64,000 bases of DNA, from contig CAIVEI010000043.1 in assembly GCA_903904835.1 (NCBI GenBank), forward strand, positions 26,759 through 90,758. Direction: 5' to 3'. Both the position numbers and the translations under genes were made by a program. The stretch comes from an uncultured Schlesneria sp. Lineage in GTDB: Bacteria; Planctomycetota; Planctomycetia; Planctomycetales; Planctomycetaceae. Shown one piece after another: positions 63,473 to 64,000 of this stretch. Numbering within the stretch: the first letter of the stretch is position 1; each line of letters starts with the position of its first letter. A model generated the notes under the pieces. That model ran no database searches and was not told the origin of the DNA. It saw nothing but the letters and a program-made list of their open reading frames with translations.

Positions 63473-64000
63473 GAGAAACCCTTTACTTCGGTCAGGAAAC
63501 ACGTAGCAAACGATCAATCAAGGTAACACAGCAACGGACTCTGATCCATCGAAGATTCCGGATTCCCGAATGAAATGTCGAATCCAATCCGCCGCAAATA
63601 CTCTGGAAAGAAGTGGAACACTAATCTTCGCTAATCTGCACTGATCAGAAATGCACTGAAGGCTGCGTGACATTTTTTGGTCGCTGAAGTCATTTGCAAA
63701 ACAAATGCGTTCCATTGGAATCGTTTTGCGAGAAAGACCGGCACAGCCGGTACCGCTCGTCGGAAGACGGGTTCAGAATCGGGTTATCGTTCGCGGGTTG
63801 ACCGAGGCGAGCCGGGGTGCGTAAGCGGACTCTTTTTCCGCTTCAATTTTTTTTAAAACGCTTTGGGCAACTATGGGAGTTTTTCGGCAGCGTTTAGGCA
63901 ACCATGACAGCGTTTAGGCAACCATGACAGCGTTTAGGCAACCATGACAGCGTTTAGGCAACCATGACAGCGTTTAGGCAACCATGACAGCGTTTAGGCA
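63473..64000. other. Right-edge intergenic region with tandem repeats
   Basis: No gene is supported. It holds the second copy of the GCCGGGGTGCGTAAGC repeat (about 63805-63832), a small hairpin with a following T-rich stretch, and the tandem array at 63888-64000. Confidence 0.6.
63888..64000. repeat. 20-bp tandem repeat array running off the window
   Basis: The unit ACCATGACAGCGTTTAGGCA repeats five times perfectly from 63901 to 64000, after a partial copy CAGCGTTTAGGCA (63888-63900). A diverged unit is visible just before (ACGCTTTGGGCAACTATGGGAG, 63858-63879 split here into two words ACGCTTTGGGCA and ACTATGGGAG). A 20-base period is not a multiple of three and CCATGA brings a stop into every plus frame; the complement has TAA likewise, so the array is not coding. 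The true copy number is unknown because the window ends inside it. Confidence 0.93.

Noticed and set aside
63823..63852. Hairpin followed by T-run (AAGCGGA / TCCGCTT)
   Set aside because: It has only seven base pairs, no plus-strand gene precedes it, and part of it belongs to a dispersed repeat, so I do not call it a terminator.
63888..64000. Possible CRISPR array
   Set aside because: Repeats are directly adjacent with no spacers, so it is a tandem repeat.

Overview
The window looks like a chromosomal segment from a member of the Planctomycetota, probably a Planctomycetaceae-type genome. The evidence is the gene content: three DUF1501 proteins and two DUF1549/DUF1553 cytochrome proteins, a giant secretin, a PEP-CTERM protein, an ECF sigma/anti-sigma/PDZ operon, redoxin-cytochrome-copper monooxygenase and thioredoxin-YHS fusions, and intergenic spaces full of palindromic dispersed repeats. 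I saw no rRNA, tRNA, CRISPR array, transposase or prophage gene.

Layout. 1-4.6 kb: the end of a proline-rich protein, a SixA-like phosphatase, two predicted metalloproteases and a Gfo/Idh/MocA oxidoreductase. 4.7-9.8 kb: a 1.6-kresidue secretin with five internal repeats, closed by a clear intrinsic terminator. 10.3-13.2 kb: a MoaD/ThiS-like sulfur carrier next to an aldehyde:ferredoxin oxidoreductase, convergent with an SDR. 13.5-16.5 kb: a sigma/anti-sigma/PDZ operon ending in a strong terminator. 16.9-22 kb: a PEP-CTERM protein, a thioredoxin-YHS protein, an M20 peptidase and a GT-C-like membrane protein.

22-28.5 kb is an accessory region. It holds small co-oriented genes (a DUF6932 nucleotidyltransferase-like protein with an overlapping partner, a zinc ribbon, a ParB-like protein with an overlapping partner, a VOC protein), a TPR gene broken by one in-frame TGA, and about 1.9 kb of repeat-rich DNA without a convincing gene.

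28.5-43.6 kb: a thiol peroxidase coupled to a pectate-lyase-like protein, DUF4404, a SWIM-SNF2 helicase, a DUF1549/DUF1553 plus DUF1501 pair, an ABC-2-like permease and an uncharacterised conserved protein. 43.9-48.2 kb: a housekeeping run of rsmA, guaB, hisC and hisB. 48.3-56.5 kb, all minus strand: a thioesterase, a two-gene hydroxyproline epimerase/oxidase set, an MMPL/RND transporter, a redoxin-cytochrome-monooxygenase-EF-hand fusion and a bestrophin. 56.8-63.5 kb: an SDR, two DUF1501 proteins, a PPC-domain protein and a DUF1549/DUF1553 protein, closely packed. The right edge enters a 20-bp tandem array that continues past the window.

The most interesting items are the small-gene island (24.0-25.7 kb), the sulfur carrier/AOR pair, the repeat-bearing secretin, the multi-domain redox fusion, the composite inverted-repeat families and the terminal tandem array. 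None can be called a new system from sequence alone.
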